From contig JAVBPD010000035.1 in assembly GCA_031549885.1 (NCBI GenBank), positions 1 through 18,620 on the forward strand: 18,620 nt of DNA, given 5' to 3'. The translations under genes and the position numbers were made by a program. This DNA is from WQUF01 sp031549885 (GTDB taxonomy: Bacteria > Bacillota > Clostridia > Clostridiales > Clostridiaceae). The notes below the pieces were generated by a model. The model had not been told where the DNA came from, searched no databases, and worked only from the letters and a program-made list of their open reading frames with translations. This document shows positions 7,402-15,318 of this stretch, piece after piece (within the stretch, counting starts at the first letter, position 1; every line of letters starts with the position of its first letter).

Positions 7402-7593
7402 TTACATATTTTTTTTCTTATGTTTTTCTTCCTTAAACTCCTTATTATATGGGCAATTTAGGGAAGAACAATTGCTACAGCTTGATGTGTTGCAATTACA
7501 GTTATCCTTACACGTTTTCTTTTTAATGTATATTCTGTAAAGTATTGTGGAAGCAACAATAAAAATAGCTACTGTAATCAATATTTCTAACAT
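7402..7593 (-). CDS. FeoB-associated Cys-rich membrane protein
   Basis: A 63-residue protein: one N-terminal membrane helix (residues 2-20, LEILITVAIFIVASTILY), a basic stretch (IYIKKK), a cluster of six Cys (C28, C32, C34, C39, C42, C47) and a Lys/Glu-rich tail. This is the layout of the small FeoB-associated Cys-rich family that follows feoB in many Firmicutes. Its role is not settled; iron delivery or partner binding at the membrane is inferred. The ATG at 7593 is chosen because AGAAGG sits just upstream and the hydrophobic helix starts at once. A longer frame from 7656 would overlap feoB and add an unlikely leader. It starts 14 bases after the feoB stop, so it is in the feo operon. Confidence 0.8.
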   Translation of the reverse strand: MLEILITVAIFIVASTILYRIYIKKKTCKDNCNCNTSSCSNCSSLNCPYNKEFKEEKHKKKNM

Positions 7594-7607
7594 ATCATTA
7601 ACCTTCT

Positions 7608-9377
7608 TTAAGAAAATATTTTTCCAACAGAAAATATTAATAAAGAAACAATCCAAGCTAAAACAAATTGATATAAAACAGAGAATGCTGCAAATTTATT
7701 ACCATATTCTTTTTTTACAGCTGCAATTGTGGCAACACAAGGGGTATAAAGAGAAATAAATATCATAAAACTAATTGCAGATAGCGAAGTAAAATGGCTT
7801 GGTAAAACATTTGCTAAATCACCACTATACACAACCCCTAAAGTAGATACAACTATTTCTTTGGCTGATATTCCAATTAAAATAGAAACTACGCTTTGCC
7901 ACTCACCAAAGCCAAGTGGAGAGAAAAGTGGTGCCATTACATGACCAAAACTTGCAAGAAAGCTTTCGTTAATATCAGTTACATACCCTTGAAAGCTAAA
8001 ATGGCTTACAAGCCATATAAATACAGAGGCTGCAAATATTAATGTGCTAGCTTTTATTAAAAAACCTTTGGACTTTTCCCATAATATTTTTAAAATTGAT
8101 TTTAATGTTGGCATTTTATAACTTGGCAATTCAATCATAAATGGTTCATCATCTTTTTTATAAACGCTATTTTTAAATAAAATTCCAACAAGCATAGCTA
8201 CTAATACGCCAATGAAGTAAATTAAAAATACCACCAATCCTTTATTTTTTGTAAAAAATATGCCTACAAATAACGCATAAACCTGAAGTCTTGCAGGGCA
8301 TGACATGAGAGGTATTAAAAGAGTAGAAAGCTTTCTATCTTTTTCACTTTCAAGGGTTCTTGTTGCCATTATTCCAGGAACAGCACAACCAAATCCCATA
8401 ATCATCGGTATAAATGCCTTTCCTGATAAACCAATTTTTCTCATAAGTTTATCCATAATAAAAGCTGTTCTAGCCATGTATCCACAATCTTCAAGAAGGC
8501 TTAAGCCTAAAAACAAACAAACTATTATTGGTAAAAATGGGATAATGGCTCCAACCCCACCAATAATGCCATCTAAAATTAAAGATTGAAACCAAGGAGA
8601 TGTATTTTGAATAAGCCCTGCAATAAAATTTGCAAAGTATTCATTTACAAGAGTATCCAATAAATCTTGCAATGGTGTGCCAACCCAAGAAAAAGTAAAT
8701 TGAAATATTATAAATAATGCCAAAAGAAATGTAGGATAAGCAAGCCATTTATTTAATACTACTTTATCTATTTTTTCAGAAAATGTTTCTTTTTTTGATT
8801 CATCTTTAATAATTACATCTGATAAAACCTCATGAATATACTTATAATAATCCTCTTCAGATTTAAATTGATAATTATTATCAATTGGGCTCTTAAATAA
8901 ATCCTTATTATTAATTAATAAGGTTCTCAAATCTTCTATTCCAATCTCTTTTGAAGCAATTATGGGAATGCATTTTACTCCAAGTTTTTTCTCGAGTTTT
9001 TTAATATCAATATCAATACCTCTACTTTTAGCAACATCCATCATGTTTAAAACAAGTACAATAGGTTTTTTAAACTGTTTAAGTTGCAATGTTAAGAATA
9101 AATTTCTTTCAAGAGTAGAAGCATCTACAATGTTTAGAAGTATATCAGGCTTTTCATTTATTATAAAATCCTTAGATACTCTTTCTTCATTTGAAAATGT
9201 ATCTAAAGCATATATGCCAGGTAAATCAACAAGTTTTACATCTTTTGATATTAAACTTTCTTTTCTTTCAACTGTAACACCAGGCCAATTGCCAACTTTT
9301 AAATTGGAATGTGTTAATAAATTGAAGAGAGAAGTTTTACCCACATTTGGATTTCCAATTAGTGCAATAGTGCTCAT
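7608..9377 (-). CDS. feoB: Ferrous iron transporter FeoB
   Basis: Inner-membrane Fe(II) permease with an N-terminal GTPase, 589 residues, on the short side for the family (many are 650-770) but with every expected part. G-domain: G1 GNPNVGKT (8-15), G3 DLPG (51-54), G4 NMMD (111-114), G5 ASK (141-143). A helical linker follows to about residue 215, then a membrane region of roughly eight or more helices containing the conserved GFGCAVPG block with its Cys, and a second Cys motif LMSCPAR. The C-terminal gating segment ends LYTPCVATIAAVKKEYG. The short size comes from a missing C-terminal cytoplasmic extension. It is preceded by feoA (19 bases) and followed by the Cys-rich protein gene (14 bases). 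AGAAGGTGG precedes the ATG. Expression is expected to be iron-repressed through the Fur box upstream of feoA. Confidence 0.95.
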   Translation of the reverse strand: MSTIALIGNPNVGKTSLFNLLTHSNLKVGNWPGVTVERKESLISKDVKLVDLPGIYALDTFSNEERVSKDFIINEKPDILLNIVDASTLERNLFLTLQLKQFKKPIVLVLNMMDVAKSRGIDIDIKKLEKKLGVKCIPIIASKEIGIEDLRTLLINNKDLFKSPIDNNYQFKSEEDYYKYIHEVLSDVIIKDESKKETFSEKIDKVVLNKWLAYPTFLLALFIIFQFTFSWVGTPLQDLLDTLVNEYFANFIAGLIQNTSPWFQSLILDGIIGGVGAIIPFLPIIVCLFLGLSLLEDCGYMARTAFIMDKLMRKIGLSGKAFIPMIMGFGCAVPGIMATRTLESEKDRKLSTLLIPLMSCPARLQVYALFVGIFFTKNKGLVVFLIYFIGVLVAMLVGILFKNSVYKKDDEPFMIELPSYKMPTLKSILKILWEKSKGFLIKASTLIFAASVFIWLVSHFSFQGYVTDINESFLASFGHVMAPLFSPLGFGEWQSVVSILIGISAKEIVVSTLGVVYSGDLANVLPSHFTSLSAISFMIFISLYTPCVATIAAVKKEYGNKFAAFSVLYQFVLAWIVSLLIFSVGKIFS

Positions 9378-9396
9378 TTAATGCCACCTTCTAAAT

Positions 9397-9618
9397 TTAG
9401 TATTTAATGCGTATATTTGCTGCGTCCTTTTTTCTTATTGCTAAATCGAAACCTCTTAAATTTATTACGATTGGATCACCAAGTGGAGCAGAATTTTTAA
9501 ATTTTACATCACACCCATTGGTTAAACCTAAAGCAAGAAGCCTCTTTTTTAATTTCTCGTCACCAAGAATGTTAACTATTTTTGCATTTTCTCCAGATTT
9601 CATATCACAGATACTCAT
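9397..9618 (-). CDS. feoA: Ferrous iron transport protein FeoA
   Basis: Small cytoplasmic SH3-like protein of 73 residues that supports FeoB-dependent Fe(II) uptake. The family pattern is clear: K-x-G-E-x-A-K-I-V at the N-terminus, then the L-x-x-x-G-L-x-x-G-x-x-V block (LLALGLTNGCDVKFKNSAP, 27-45) and the ending G-D-P-I-V-I-N-L-R-G-F-D-L-A-I-R-K with the final strand DAANIRI. First gene of the feo operon, with a strong AAGGAGTGG ribosome binding site. feoB starts 19 bases later. Transcription comes from the promoter and Fur-type operator at 9635-9683. Confidence 0.93.
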   Translation of the reverse strand: MSICDMKSGENAKIVNILGDEKLKKRLLALGLTNGCDVKFKNSAPLGDPIVINLRGFDLAIRKKDAANIRIKY

Positions 9619-9634
9619 TTAAACCACTCCTTAT

Positions 9635-9649
9635 TGATAATTATTTTCA
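9635..9649 (-). promoter_or_regulatory. Fur-type operator of the feo operon
   Basis: TGATAAT-T-ATTTTCA on the plus strand matches the 7-1-7 consensus TGATAATNATTATCA with one mismatch. It lies just downstream of the -10 and covers the predicted start site, the classic place for iron repression by Fur. The related regulators PerR and Zur share similar half-sites, but the feoAB target favours Fur. Confidence 0.75.
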
Positions 9650-9654
9650 ATTAT

Positions 9655-9683
9655 ATTGTATAATTTTTTAATAAGCTTGTCAA
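9655..9683 (-). promoter_or_regulatory. Sigma-A promoter of the feo operon
   Basis: On the minus strand TTGACA (9683-9678), exactly 17 bases, then TACAAT (9660-9655). The -35 is a perfect consensus and the Fur-type operator follows within 6 bases. Confidence 0.8.
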
Positions 9684-9794
9684 TGGAAAAGAATTTTATT
9701 GCAAAACTCCTTTATATAACTATAATATTTGCTACTTTAGAAAAAATAAGCTTAAATTATATAAATTTAAAAAAAAATTAAATTATAAAAATAA

Positions 9795-9823
9795 TTGTAT
9801 TAAGCTTTCATTTGTTTTATGAT
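9795..9823 (+). promoter_or_regulatory. Candidate promoter of der-gpsA
   Basis: TTGTAT at 9795-9800 and TATGAT at 9818-9823 are 17 bases apart, 35 bases before the TTG start of der. A small inverted repeat ATGATA/TATCAT (9819-9834) overlaps the -10. Confidence 0.45.
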
Positions 9824-9857
9824 ATTCCTATCATGTTTAAGTAAGGGAGGTATAATT

Positions 9858-11177
9858 TTGAGCAAACCTATTGTGGCAATAGTTGGTAGACCCAATGTTG
9901 GAAAATCAACTTTATTTAATAAACTAGCTGGGAAAAGAATAGCCATTGTAGAAGATACACCAGGAGTTACAAGAGATAGAATATATGCAGAATCAGAATG
10001 GCTTAATTATGTTTTTACGATTATTGATACTGGGGGAATTGAACCAGAAAGCCAAGATATAATATTTTCTCAAATGAGAAGGCAAGCTCAAATTGCTGTA
10101 GAAACAGCTGATTGCATTTTATTTTTAGTGGATGGAAAGACAGGTCTTACAGATGCTGATCGTGAAATAGCACAAATGATAAGAAAGTCAAAAAAGCCTG
10201 TTCTTTTAGTAGTAAATAAAATAGATAGGATAAATGAAGAAAGCAATGCCTATGAATTTTATAATTTAGGTTTTGGCGAGCCTCAAGCAATATCTTCAAA
10301 TCAAGGATTAGGTCTTGGAGATATGTTAGACAATCTTATAGCAAAGTTTAAAACATTATCTGCTTTTGAAGAAGAAGTTGAAAGAATTAAAATTGCTTTT
10401 ATAGGGAAACCAAACGTAGGAAAATCATCTCTTGTAAATAAACTTCTTGGAGAGGAAAGAAATATTGTAACTGATATTCCTGGAACCACAAGAGACTCTA
10501 TTGATTCTAATATAGATACAGAATTTGGACTTTTTACTTTAATAGACACAGCAGGTCTTAGAAGAAAAAGTAAAATTAAAGAAGAAATAGAAAGGTATAG
10601 TGCTGTTCGTACAATTGCATCTATTGAAAGAGCAGATGTTTGTGTTCTCATTATAGATGTAAATGAAGGAATTACAGATCAAGATGAAAAGATTATAGGA
10701 TATGCCCATGAAATGAGCAAAGCTATAATGATACTTGTTAATAAATGGGATACTATTGAAAAAGATGATAAAACTTTAGCAAATATAGAAAAAGAATATA
10801 GAAGTAAATTATCATTTTTAAGCTATGCTCCATATTTATTTATTTCAGCTCTAACAGGGCAGAGAATAAATAAAGTTTTAGATCTTGCAAAAAAATGCTA
10901 TGACAACTATACAAAGAGAATTCAAACTGGAGTTTTAAATGAAGTTATTAATAATGCTGTAATGATGAAAGAACCGCCTGTAGTAGCTAACAATAGATTG
11001 AAAATATTTTATGTGACTCAAGTTGGTATAAAGCCTCCTCATTTTGTATTTTTTATAAATAACCCAAACTTGCTTCATTATTCCTATGAAAGGTATTTAG
11101 AAAATCAAATAAGAAAAAGCTTTGATTTTACTGGATGTGGTCTGCAATTAGAGTTTAAAGAAAGGAAAAAGGGATAA
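9858..11177 (+). CDS. der: Ribosome biogenesis GTPase Der (EngA)
   Basis: Essential tandem GTPase required for 50S subunit maturation, 439 residues, the usual length. GD1: GRPNVGKS (10-17), DTGG (57-60), NKID (120-123). GD2: GKPNVGKS (183-190), DTAG (230-233), NKWD (295-298). The rest is the C-terminal KH-like domain with the motif PPHFVFFINNP. The start is the TTG at 9858: AAGGGAGG sits 7 bases before it and the protein then begins SKPIVAIVGRPNVGKS as in homologs. An in-frame ATG at 9819 would add 13 unlikely residues and lies on the promoter. The stop overlaps the gpsA start in TAATG, implying translational coupling. Confidence 0.95.
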   Translation: MSKPIVAIVGRPNVGKSTLFNKLAGKRIAIVEDTPGVTRDRIYAESEWLNYVFTIIDTGGIEPESQDIIFSQMRRQAQIAVETADCILFLVDGKTGLTDADREIAQMIRKSKKPVLLVVNKIDRINEESNAYEFYNLGFGEPQAISSNQGLGLGDMLDNLIAKFKTLSAFEEEVERIKIAFIGKPNVGKSSLVNKLLGEERNIVTDIPGTTRDSIDSNIDTEFGLFTLIDTAGLRRKSKIKEEIERYSAVRTIASIERADVCVLIIDVNEGITDQDEKIIGYAHEMSKAIMILVNKWDTIEKDDKTLANIEKEYRSKLSFLSYAPYLFISALTGQRINKVLDLAKKCYDNYTKRIQTGVLNEVINNAVMMKEPPVVANNRLKIFYVTQVGIKPPHFVFFINNPNLLHYSYERYLENQIRKSFDFTGCGLQLEFKERKKG

Positions 11178-12166
11178 TGCCAAATATATCAGTAATTGGT
11201 GCAGGAAGTTTTGGGACTGCACTTTCTTTAGTGCTATTAAGAAAGGGCCATAAAGTGAATCTATATGATAGAAATAAAGAAAATGTAGATAGCATTAATA
11301 ATGAAAGAAGAAATTTAAAATACCTTTCTGATGTTCGTTTTCCAGAAGGCATATTTGCAACTTCTGATTTAGAAGAAGCAATTTACGGTACAGAATATAT
11401 TGTTTTTGCAGTGCCTTCACATGTTGTAAGAAGCATATCACAAAATTTAAAAAGTTATATTTTAAAAGATCAATTAATAGTTAATGTTGGAAAAGGAATA
11501 GAAGAAAATACATTTAAAAGGCTTTCTGAGGTTATAAAAGAAGAACTCCCATATAATGATGTAGTTGTGCTATCTGGGCCAAGTCATGCAGAAGAAGTAG
11601 CTTTAGAAATTCCTACAACCTTAGTAGCTGCTTCAAGTGATATAAATCTTTCCAAAAAAGTTCAAGATTTATTTATGATGCCATCTTTAAGAATTTATAC
11701 TGGAGATGATATCATTGGAGTTGAAATTGCAGGTGCAATTAAAAATATAATTGCGCTTTCAGCAGGCATATCTGATGGCATGGGCTATGGTGATAACACT
11801 AAAGCTGCAATTATGACAAGAGGTATGAATGAAATAATTAGAATTGGTACAAAACTTGGAGGAAAATATGAAACCTTTATGGGCCTTGCTGGATTTGGAG
11901 ATCTAATAGTTACATGCACTTCTATGCATTCAAGAAATAGAAGATGTGGCATTTTAATTGGCAAAGGCTTTACTCTACAAAAAGCTTTAAATGAAATAGG
12001 CATGGTGGTAGAAGGAGTAAAAGCTTGCAATGCTTTTTATAAACTAAAAGAAATGCTTGAAGTAGAAATGCCCATTGTAGATTCTTTGCATAAAGTGCTT
12101 TATGATAATTATGATGTAGAAGATATCGTACATGAGCTCATGACAAGAGATAAGAAAAGTGAATAA
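11177..12166 (+). CDS. gpsA: Glycerol-3-phosphate dehydrogenase [NAD(P)+]
   Basis: Cytoplasmic enzyme that reduces dihydroxyacetone phosphate to sn-glycerol 3-phosphate for phospholipid synthesis. 329 residues, typical. NAD(P)-binding loop GAGSFG (8-13), Lys106 in NVGKGIE, SGPSHAEE (133-140), catalytic Lys189 in EIAGAIKNI, and the GFGDLIVTC plus SRNRR region (239-256) that binds substrate phosphate. The ATG shares its A with the last base of the der stop codon and an AAAGG-type site lies within the end of der, so translation is probably coupled. The pair der-gpsA upstream of spoIVA is the order also known in Bacillus subtilis. A hairpin follows the stop. Confidence 0.95.
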   Translation: MPNISVIGAGSFGTALSLVLLRKGHKVNLYDRNKENVDSINNERRNLKYLSDVRFPEGIFATSDLEEAIYGTEYIVFAVPSHVVRSISQNLKSYILKDQLIVNVGKGIEENTFKRLSEVIKEELPYNDVVVLSGPSHAEEVALEIPTTLVAASSDINLSKKVQDLFMMPSLRIYTGDDIIGVEIAGAIKNIIALSAGISDGMGYGDNTKAAIMTRGMNEIIRIGTKLGGKYETFMGLAGFGDLIVTCTSMHSRNRRCGILIGKGFTLQKALNEIGMVVEGVKACNAFYKLKEMLEVEMPIVDSLHKVLYDNYDVEDIVHELMTRDKKSE

Positions 12167-12180
12167 CATCAATTAGCAAT

Positions 12181-12218
12181 AGCAGTTTAATCGTAATGAT
12201 TAAGCTGCTAATATTTTA
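12181..12218 (+). terminator. Terminator after gpsA
   Basis: AGCAGTTTAATC (12181-12192) pairs with GATTAAGCTGCT (12198-12209) across a 5-base loop; 11 of 12 pairs are Watson-Crick and one is G-U. The tail AATATTTT is only moderately T-rich, so some read-through into spoIVA is possible. Confidence 0.6.
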
Positions 12219-12222
12219 GTGA

Positions 12223-12249
12223 ACATATTCAATTATTTAATCATAATTT
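12223..12249 (+). promoter_or_regulatory. Possible sigma-E promoter of spoIVA
   Basis: ACATATT (12223-12229) and CATAATTT (12242-12249) resemble the sigma-E elements (ATATT-like -35, CATA-type -10) but with a spacing of 12, slightly short. spoIVA is a mother-cell sigma-E gene in Bacillus and Clostridium. The match is weak. Confidence 0.3.
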
Positions 12250-12302
12250 TTTTATCTTCCCAATATATATTATTATGAATAATGATGTGGGAGGAATTAA
12301 AT

Positions 12303-13781
12303 TTGGAAAATTTTGATATATATAAAGATATAGCAAAAAAAACTCAAGGAGATATCTATATTGGAGTGGTGGGCCCTGTTAGAACTGGTAAGTCTACATT
12401 CATTAAGAGGTTTATGGATTTAATGATCATTCCCAAAATAGAGAATGAATTTAAACAAGAAAGAGCAAAAGATGAGCTTCCTCAAAGTTCAGCAGGTAAA
12501 ACAATTCATACCACTGAACCTAAATTTGTTCCTAATGAGGCAGTAACTATTAATATTGATGACTCAACTGAGCTTAAAGTAAGACTTGTTGATTGTGTGG
12601 GGTATATTGTTAAGGGATCAAATGGATATTTAGATGAAGACGGATTTAAGATGGTTATGACACCTTGGTTTGATCATGAAATACCATTTGAAGAAGCTGC
12701 TGAAATTGGAACTCACAAGGTTATTAAAGACCATTCTACTTTAGGTATAGTAGTTACAACAGATGGCTCTATTACAGGAATTGCAAGAGAGGATTATGAG
12801 GAGCCAGAAGCAAGGGTAGTAAATGAATTAAAGGAATTAAACAAACCATTTATTATTTTACTTAATTCAGCAAGACCAAAGGAAGAAAAGACTAAAAATC
12901 TTAGAAAAGAGCTTCAAGAAAAATATGATGTTCCAGTAGAAATAGTAGATGTAGTAAATATGGATGTAGATGATTTTAATAATATTTTTTCGAAAATATT
13001 AATGGAGTTTCCTTTAAAAGAAATAAATATCGAAATGGCTGAATGGGTGGACGGGTTAACATTAGATAATAATTTAAAAGCTAAATTTATGGATGTGGTA
13101 ACACTACTTTGTAAAAAGGCAACTAAATTAAGAGATCTAAAGCAGCTTTCTGAAGAAATAAGTACTTATGATTTTATTGATGAGTCCTATGTTAAAAATA
13201 TAAATATGTCTGATGGAGTAGCTAGAATAGTGCTTCGTCCTAAGCAAAAGTTATTTTATGACCTTTTAGAAGAAGTAGCTGGCATGAAGATAGATGGTGA
13301 AAATGACCTGTTAAAGACTTTAGCTGTTATGTCTAAAGCAAAAGTTGAATATGAAAAAGTTCAAGAGGCATTAAGTGATGTTAAGACAAAGGGATATGGA
13401 ATGGTTGCGCCATCATTAAATGAAATGAAGTTTGAAGAGCCTCAAATAGTTAAACAAGGCAATTCATATGGTGTAAAATTAAGAGCTAGTGCGCCTTCTA
13501 TTCATTTTATTAAGGCTGATATTGAAACGGAAATTTCACCTATAATGGGAAGTGAAAAGGAAAGTGAAGACTTAGTAAAATCTCTCCTTGATCAATTTGA
13601 AAATGATCCATCAAAAATGTGGCAGAGCAATATTTTTGGTAAATCATTAGAAATGATGGTTAAAGATGGACTTCAACATAAATTATTTAGGATGCCAGAA
13701 GATGTACAGATAAAGATACAAAGAACTCTTCAAAAAATAATAAATGAAGGAAATGTAGGACTTATTTGTATAATATTATAA
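12303..13781 (+). CDS. spoIVA: Stage IV sporulation protein A, spore coat morphogenetic ATPase
   Basis: Mother-cell protein that polymerises on the forespore outer membrane and forms the basement layer of the spore coat. 492 residues, equal to the Bacillus subtilis protein. The Walker A loop GPVRTGKST falls at 24-32 with Lys30, the same position as in the B. subtilis protein. DELPQS-x-AGKTIHTTEPKFVPN and VRLVDCVGY follow, as does the conserved central block TPWFDHEIPFEEAAEIGT. The C-terminus ends GLICIIL, close to the GLIAIIL end that the family uses for membrane anchoring through SpoVM. Start is the TTG at 12303: GGGAGGA lies 7 bases before it, and an ATG seven codons earlier would put that site inside the gene. 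It is followed by a strong terminator. Confidence 0.96.
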   Translation: MENFDIYKDIAKKTQGDIYIGVVGPVRTGKSTFIKRFMDLMIIPKIENEFKQERAKDELPQSSAGKTIHTTEPKFVPNEAVTINIDDSTELKVRLVDCVGYIVKGSNGYLDEDGFKMVMTPWFDHEIPFEEAAEIGTHKVIKDHSTLGIVVTTDGSITGIAREDYEEPEARVVNELKELNKPFIILLNSARPKEEKTKNLRKELQEKYDVPVEIVDVVNMDVDDFNNIFSKILMEFPLKEINIEMAEWVDGLTLDNNLKAKFMDVVTLLCKKATKLRDLKQLSEEISTYDFIDESYVKNINMSDGVARIVLRPKQKLFYDLLEEVAGMKIDGENDLLKTLAVMSKAKVEYEKVQEALSDVKTKGYGMVAPSLNEMKFEEPQIVKQGNSYGVKLRASAPSIHFIKADIETEISPIMGSEKESEDLVKSLLDQFENDPSKMWQSNIFGKSLEMMVKDGLQHKLFRMPEDVQIKIQRTLQKIINEGNVGLICIIL

Positions 13782-13792
13782 TATAAATGTTA

Positions 13793-13835
13793 TTTATACC
13801 TGAAATTGTTATTTTAGGTATAAATTTTGTTTTTT
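13793..13835 (+). terminator. Strong terminator of spoIVA
   Basis: A 14-bp stem, TTTATACCTGAAAT (13793-13806) with ATTTTAGGTATAAA (13811-13824), has one G-U pair and a 4-base loop TGTT. A T-rich tail, TTTTGTTTTTT, follows directly at 13825-13835. Confidence 0.85.
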
Positions 13836-13854
13836 CAGTACATTTATTGTAATG

Positions 13855-13907
13855 ATTTATCTTTTTTGTATTATACTTAAACACAAGATCTCTTACAAAA
13901 GATAAAT
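13855..13907. repeat. Imperfect inverted repeat with bulge, function unknown
   Basis: ATTTATCTTTT(TT)GTA at 13855-13870 pairs with TACAAAAGATAAAT at 13894-13907: 14 pairs and a 2-base bulge around a 23-base loop. It lies after the spoIVA terminator and before yaaA, with no adjacent T-run. It could be an RNA hairpin or a leftover of a small element. Confidence 0.45.
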
Positions 13908-13980
13908 ATTTGAAAATTCAATGATTAACAAAAGATTAAACTCAATGATAATTATCTAGAGTAAATTATTTAGTCTCCCA

Positions 13981-14022
13981 AAAAATAAAAGGAAGGATAT
14001 AAAAGTTCTTCCTTTTATTTTT
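13981..14022 (-). terminator. Bidirectional terminator at the end of yaaA
   Basis: AAAAATAAAAGGAAG (13981-13995) and CTTCCTTTTATTTTT (14008-14022) form a perfect 15-bp stem with a 12-base loop. The arms carry A- and T-rich ends, so it can serve yaaA on the minus strand and late transcripts from the plus strand. It starts at the yaaA stop codon. Confidence 0.65.
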
Positions 14023-14791
14023 AACCTCTTATAAAAATTGGCTCATTTTTTTTAGACAAATGATCCGCATATTTATAGCCATTTAAATCAAATTCTTTTA
14101 TATCATCATAATTTTTAATTTTATTCTTGATTATATATGATGCCATAAGACCTCTGCAATGTTTTGAATATATAGTAATATTTTTGTACTTACCATTTTT
14201 AAAATCCTTAAAAATAGGAGTAATTACAGTAAACATTTTTTTAATTAAATTTAAATCAAGGGCATCTGTATACTCTTTAGACGCAAGATTTATCAAAAGC
14301 TTATCTTCATGCTCATTAAGCTCTTTAATGATATAATTGGTAAGTTTATTCTTCCAGAATTCATAAAGATTTTTATATGATTTAAATTGAAGATTTGCGC
14401 TTATTTCAAGCCTATGTTCCTTTATTAAATCAAGAGGCTTTAAAACTCCATATAATCCTGATAAAATTCTAAGGCTATATGTTGCAAAATTCATATCAGA
14501 TAAAGAATATTCATTTACATTAAGTCCTCTGTACACTTCACCATTATAAACATAAATAGCTTGTTTAGAATCATCTAAAAAGTTCTCATTAAACTTTTGA
14601 ATTCTAAAAAAATTAAGCTCAGCAAGTGGAGGATTTATCTTCATCAAAGATTCAAGATCGTTTGGTGAAAATTTTTTTAACTCTCTAATTAGAGTCAAAG
14701 TTTCATTTTTAAACTTAGGAATGGTAAAATCTTTAATTAAAATATTGGAATTAAAATTAATAGTTTTTGCTGGAGAAAGAATTATAATCAT
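14021..14791 (-). CDS. yaaA: Peroxide stress protein YaaA (UPF0246/DUF328)
   Basis: Cytoplasmic protein of 256 residues. In Escherichia coli YaaA limits free iron and DNA damage during peroxide stress and binds DNA. Family marks: N-terminal SPAKT (6-10), the conserved run RELKKFSPNDLESLMKI, then NPPLAELNFFR, the YNGEVYRGL motif, the SGLYGVLKPLD motif, NLASKEY and the final RGLMASYIIKNK. The chosen ATG at 14791 has GAGGTAAAT just upstream and gives the usual MIIILSPAKT start; an ATG 14 codons earlier would add a hydrophobic leader not found in the family. The gene is isolated, divergent from the tRNA-SRP-dnaX unit. Confidence 0.9.
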   Translation of the reverse strand: MIIILSPAKTINFNSNILIKDFTIPKFKNETLTLIRELKKFSPNDLESLMKINPPLAELNFFRIQKFNENFLDDSKQAIYVYNGEVYRGLNVNEYSLSDMNFATYSLRILSGLYGVLKPLDLIKEHRLEISANLQFKSYKNLYEFWKNKLTNYIIKELNEHEDKLLINLASKEYTDALDLNLIKKMFTVITPIFKDFKNGKYKNITIYSKHCRGLMASYIIKNKIKNYDDIKEFDLNGYKYADHLSKKNEPIFIRG

Positions 14792-14875
14792 ATTTACCTC
14801 ATACAACAATAAATTAATATAAATATACAGCATATTTATAAAAAATAAAATTATTAATTTTTAAAAATTAATTCA

Positions 14876-14904
14876 TTGACTTTACATAATTGCTTTAGTA
14901 TAAT
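14876..14904 (+). promoter_or_regulatory. Strong sigma-A promoter of tRNA-Ser and SRP RNA
   Basis: TTGACT at 14876-14881 and TATAAT at 14899-14904 with exactly 17 bases between them. It lies 22 bases before the tRNA, so the 5' leader is short. No other promoter is seen before the SRP RNA. Confidence 0.8.
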
Positions 14905-14926
14905 TTAAATTGCGTAAATTATATAT

Positions 14927-15016
14927 GGAGAGGTGTCCGAGTGGTTTAAGGAGCACGCCTGGAAAGCGTGTGTAGGGGAAACTCTACCATGGGTTCAAAT
15001 CCCATCTTCTCCGCCA
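14927..15016 (+). tRNA. tRNA-Ser, anticodon GGA
   Basis: A 90-nt class II tRNA with a long variable arm and encoded CCA. Acceptor stem GGAGAGG (14927-14933) pairs with CTTCTCC (15006-15012, one G-U), discriminator base G and CCA at 15014-15016. The anticodon stem CACGC/GCGTG encloses the loop CTGGAAA with anticodon GGA, reading UCC and UCU. The T loop GGTTCAAAT is intact. It is co-transcribed with the SRP RNA starting 11 bases later, as in Bacillus subtilis (trnSL-scr). Confidence 0.97.
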
Positions 15017-15027
15017 GGTTAAATTTA

Positions 15028-15293
15028 CCGTGCTAGATGGGGAGCTAGCGGTGCCCTGTAACCTGCAAACCGCTACAGCGGGGTTGAATTCCTCACCTCG
15101 GCTTCATATTGTGAAGCCTGTTCTTCACAAGTGGTGTTGAGAGTTAGGTCCCAGGCAATAAAAGCTCATGAACCCCGTCAGATTCGGAAGAAAGCAGCGG
15201 TAAGTGATCACTTTTGTGTGTTCTGGCAAAGCCTAACTTGAGCTAACTATGGAGAGTCGTTCATAATATGCTGTCAAAGTGAGGTGCACGGTT
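15028..15293 (+). ncRNA. ffs: Signal recognition particle RNA, large form with Alu domain
   Basis: A roughly 266-nt RNA of the large Firmicute type (scRNA/6S-like), scaffold for Ffh in co-translational targeting to the membrane. The 5' end CCGTGCTAG and the block GGTGCCCTGTAACCTGC match the conserved Alu-domain start. The 3' end GAGGTGCACGGTTC is the conserved close. The S domain is recognised by the helix 8 apex near 15173-15210, with the GGAA tetraloop in TTCGGAAG and the AAGCAGC asymmetric loop that binds the Ffh M domain. The ends are estimated to within a few bases. It follows tRNA-Ser by 11 bases, so it is probably released by tRNA 3' processing. A terminator lies 26 bases beyond its end, ahead of dnaX. 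Confidence 0.93.
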
Positions 15294-15318
15294 CAAAATA
15301 AATTTTATACAAAAAGTT

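Noticed and set aside
7594..7656. Longer frame for the FeoB-associated protein
   Set aside because: It would overlap the end of feoB and add a leader without a ribosome binding site; AGAAGG supports 7593.
8962..9381. 139-codon plus-strand frame opposite feoB
   Set aside because: Shadow of the feoB G-domain; Ser/Phe-rich composition typical of antisense frames.
9819..9857. ATG start for der, 13 codons upstream
   Set aside because: It lies on the candidate -10 and has no ribosome binding site; the TTG at 9858 has AAGGGAGG and gives the family N-terminus.
12282..12302. ATG start for spoIVA, 7 codons upstream
   Set aside because: The GGGAGGA site would fall inside the gene; the TTG start gives 492 residues and puts the Walker lysine at position 30.
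14792..14833. Longer N-terminus for yaaA
   Set aside because: The extra 14 residues are hydrophobic and not found in the family; GAGG precedes the ATG at 14791.
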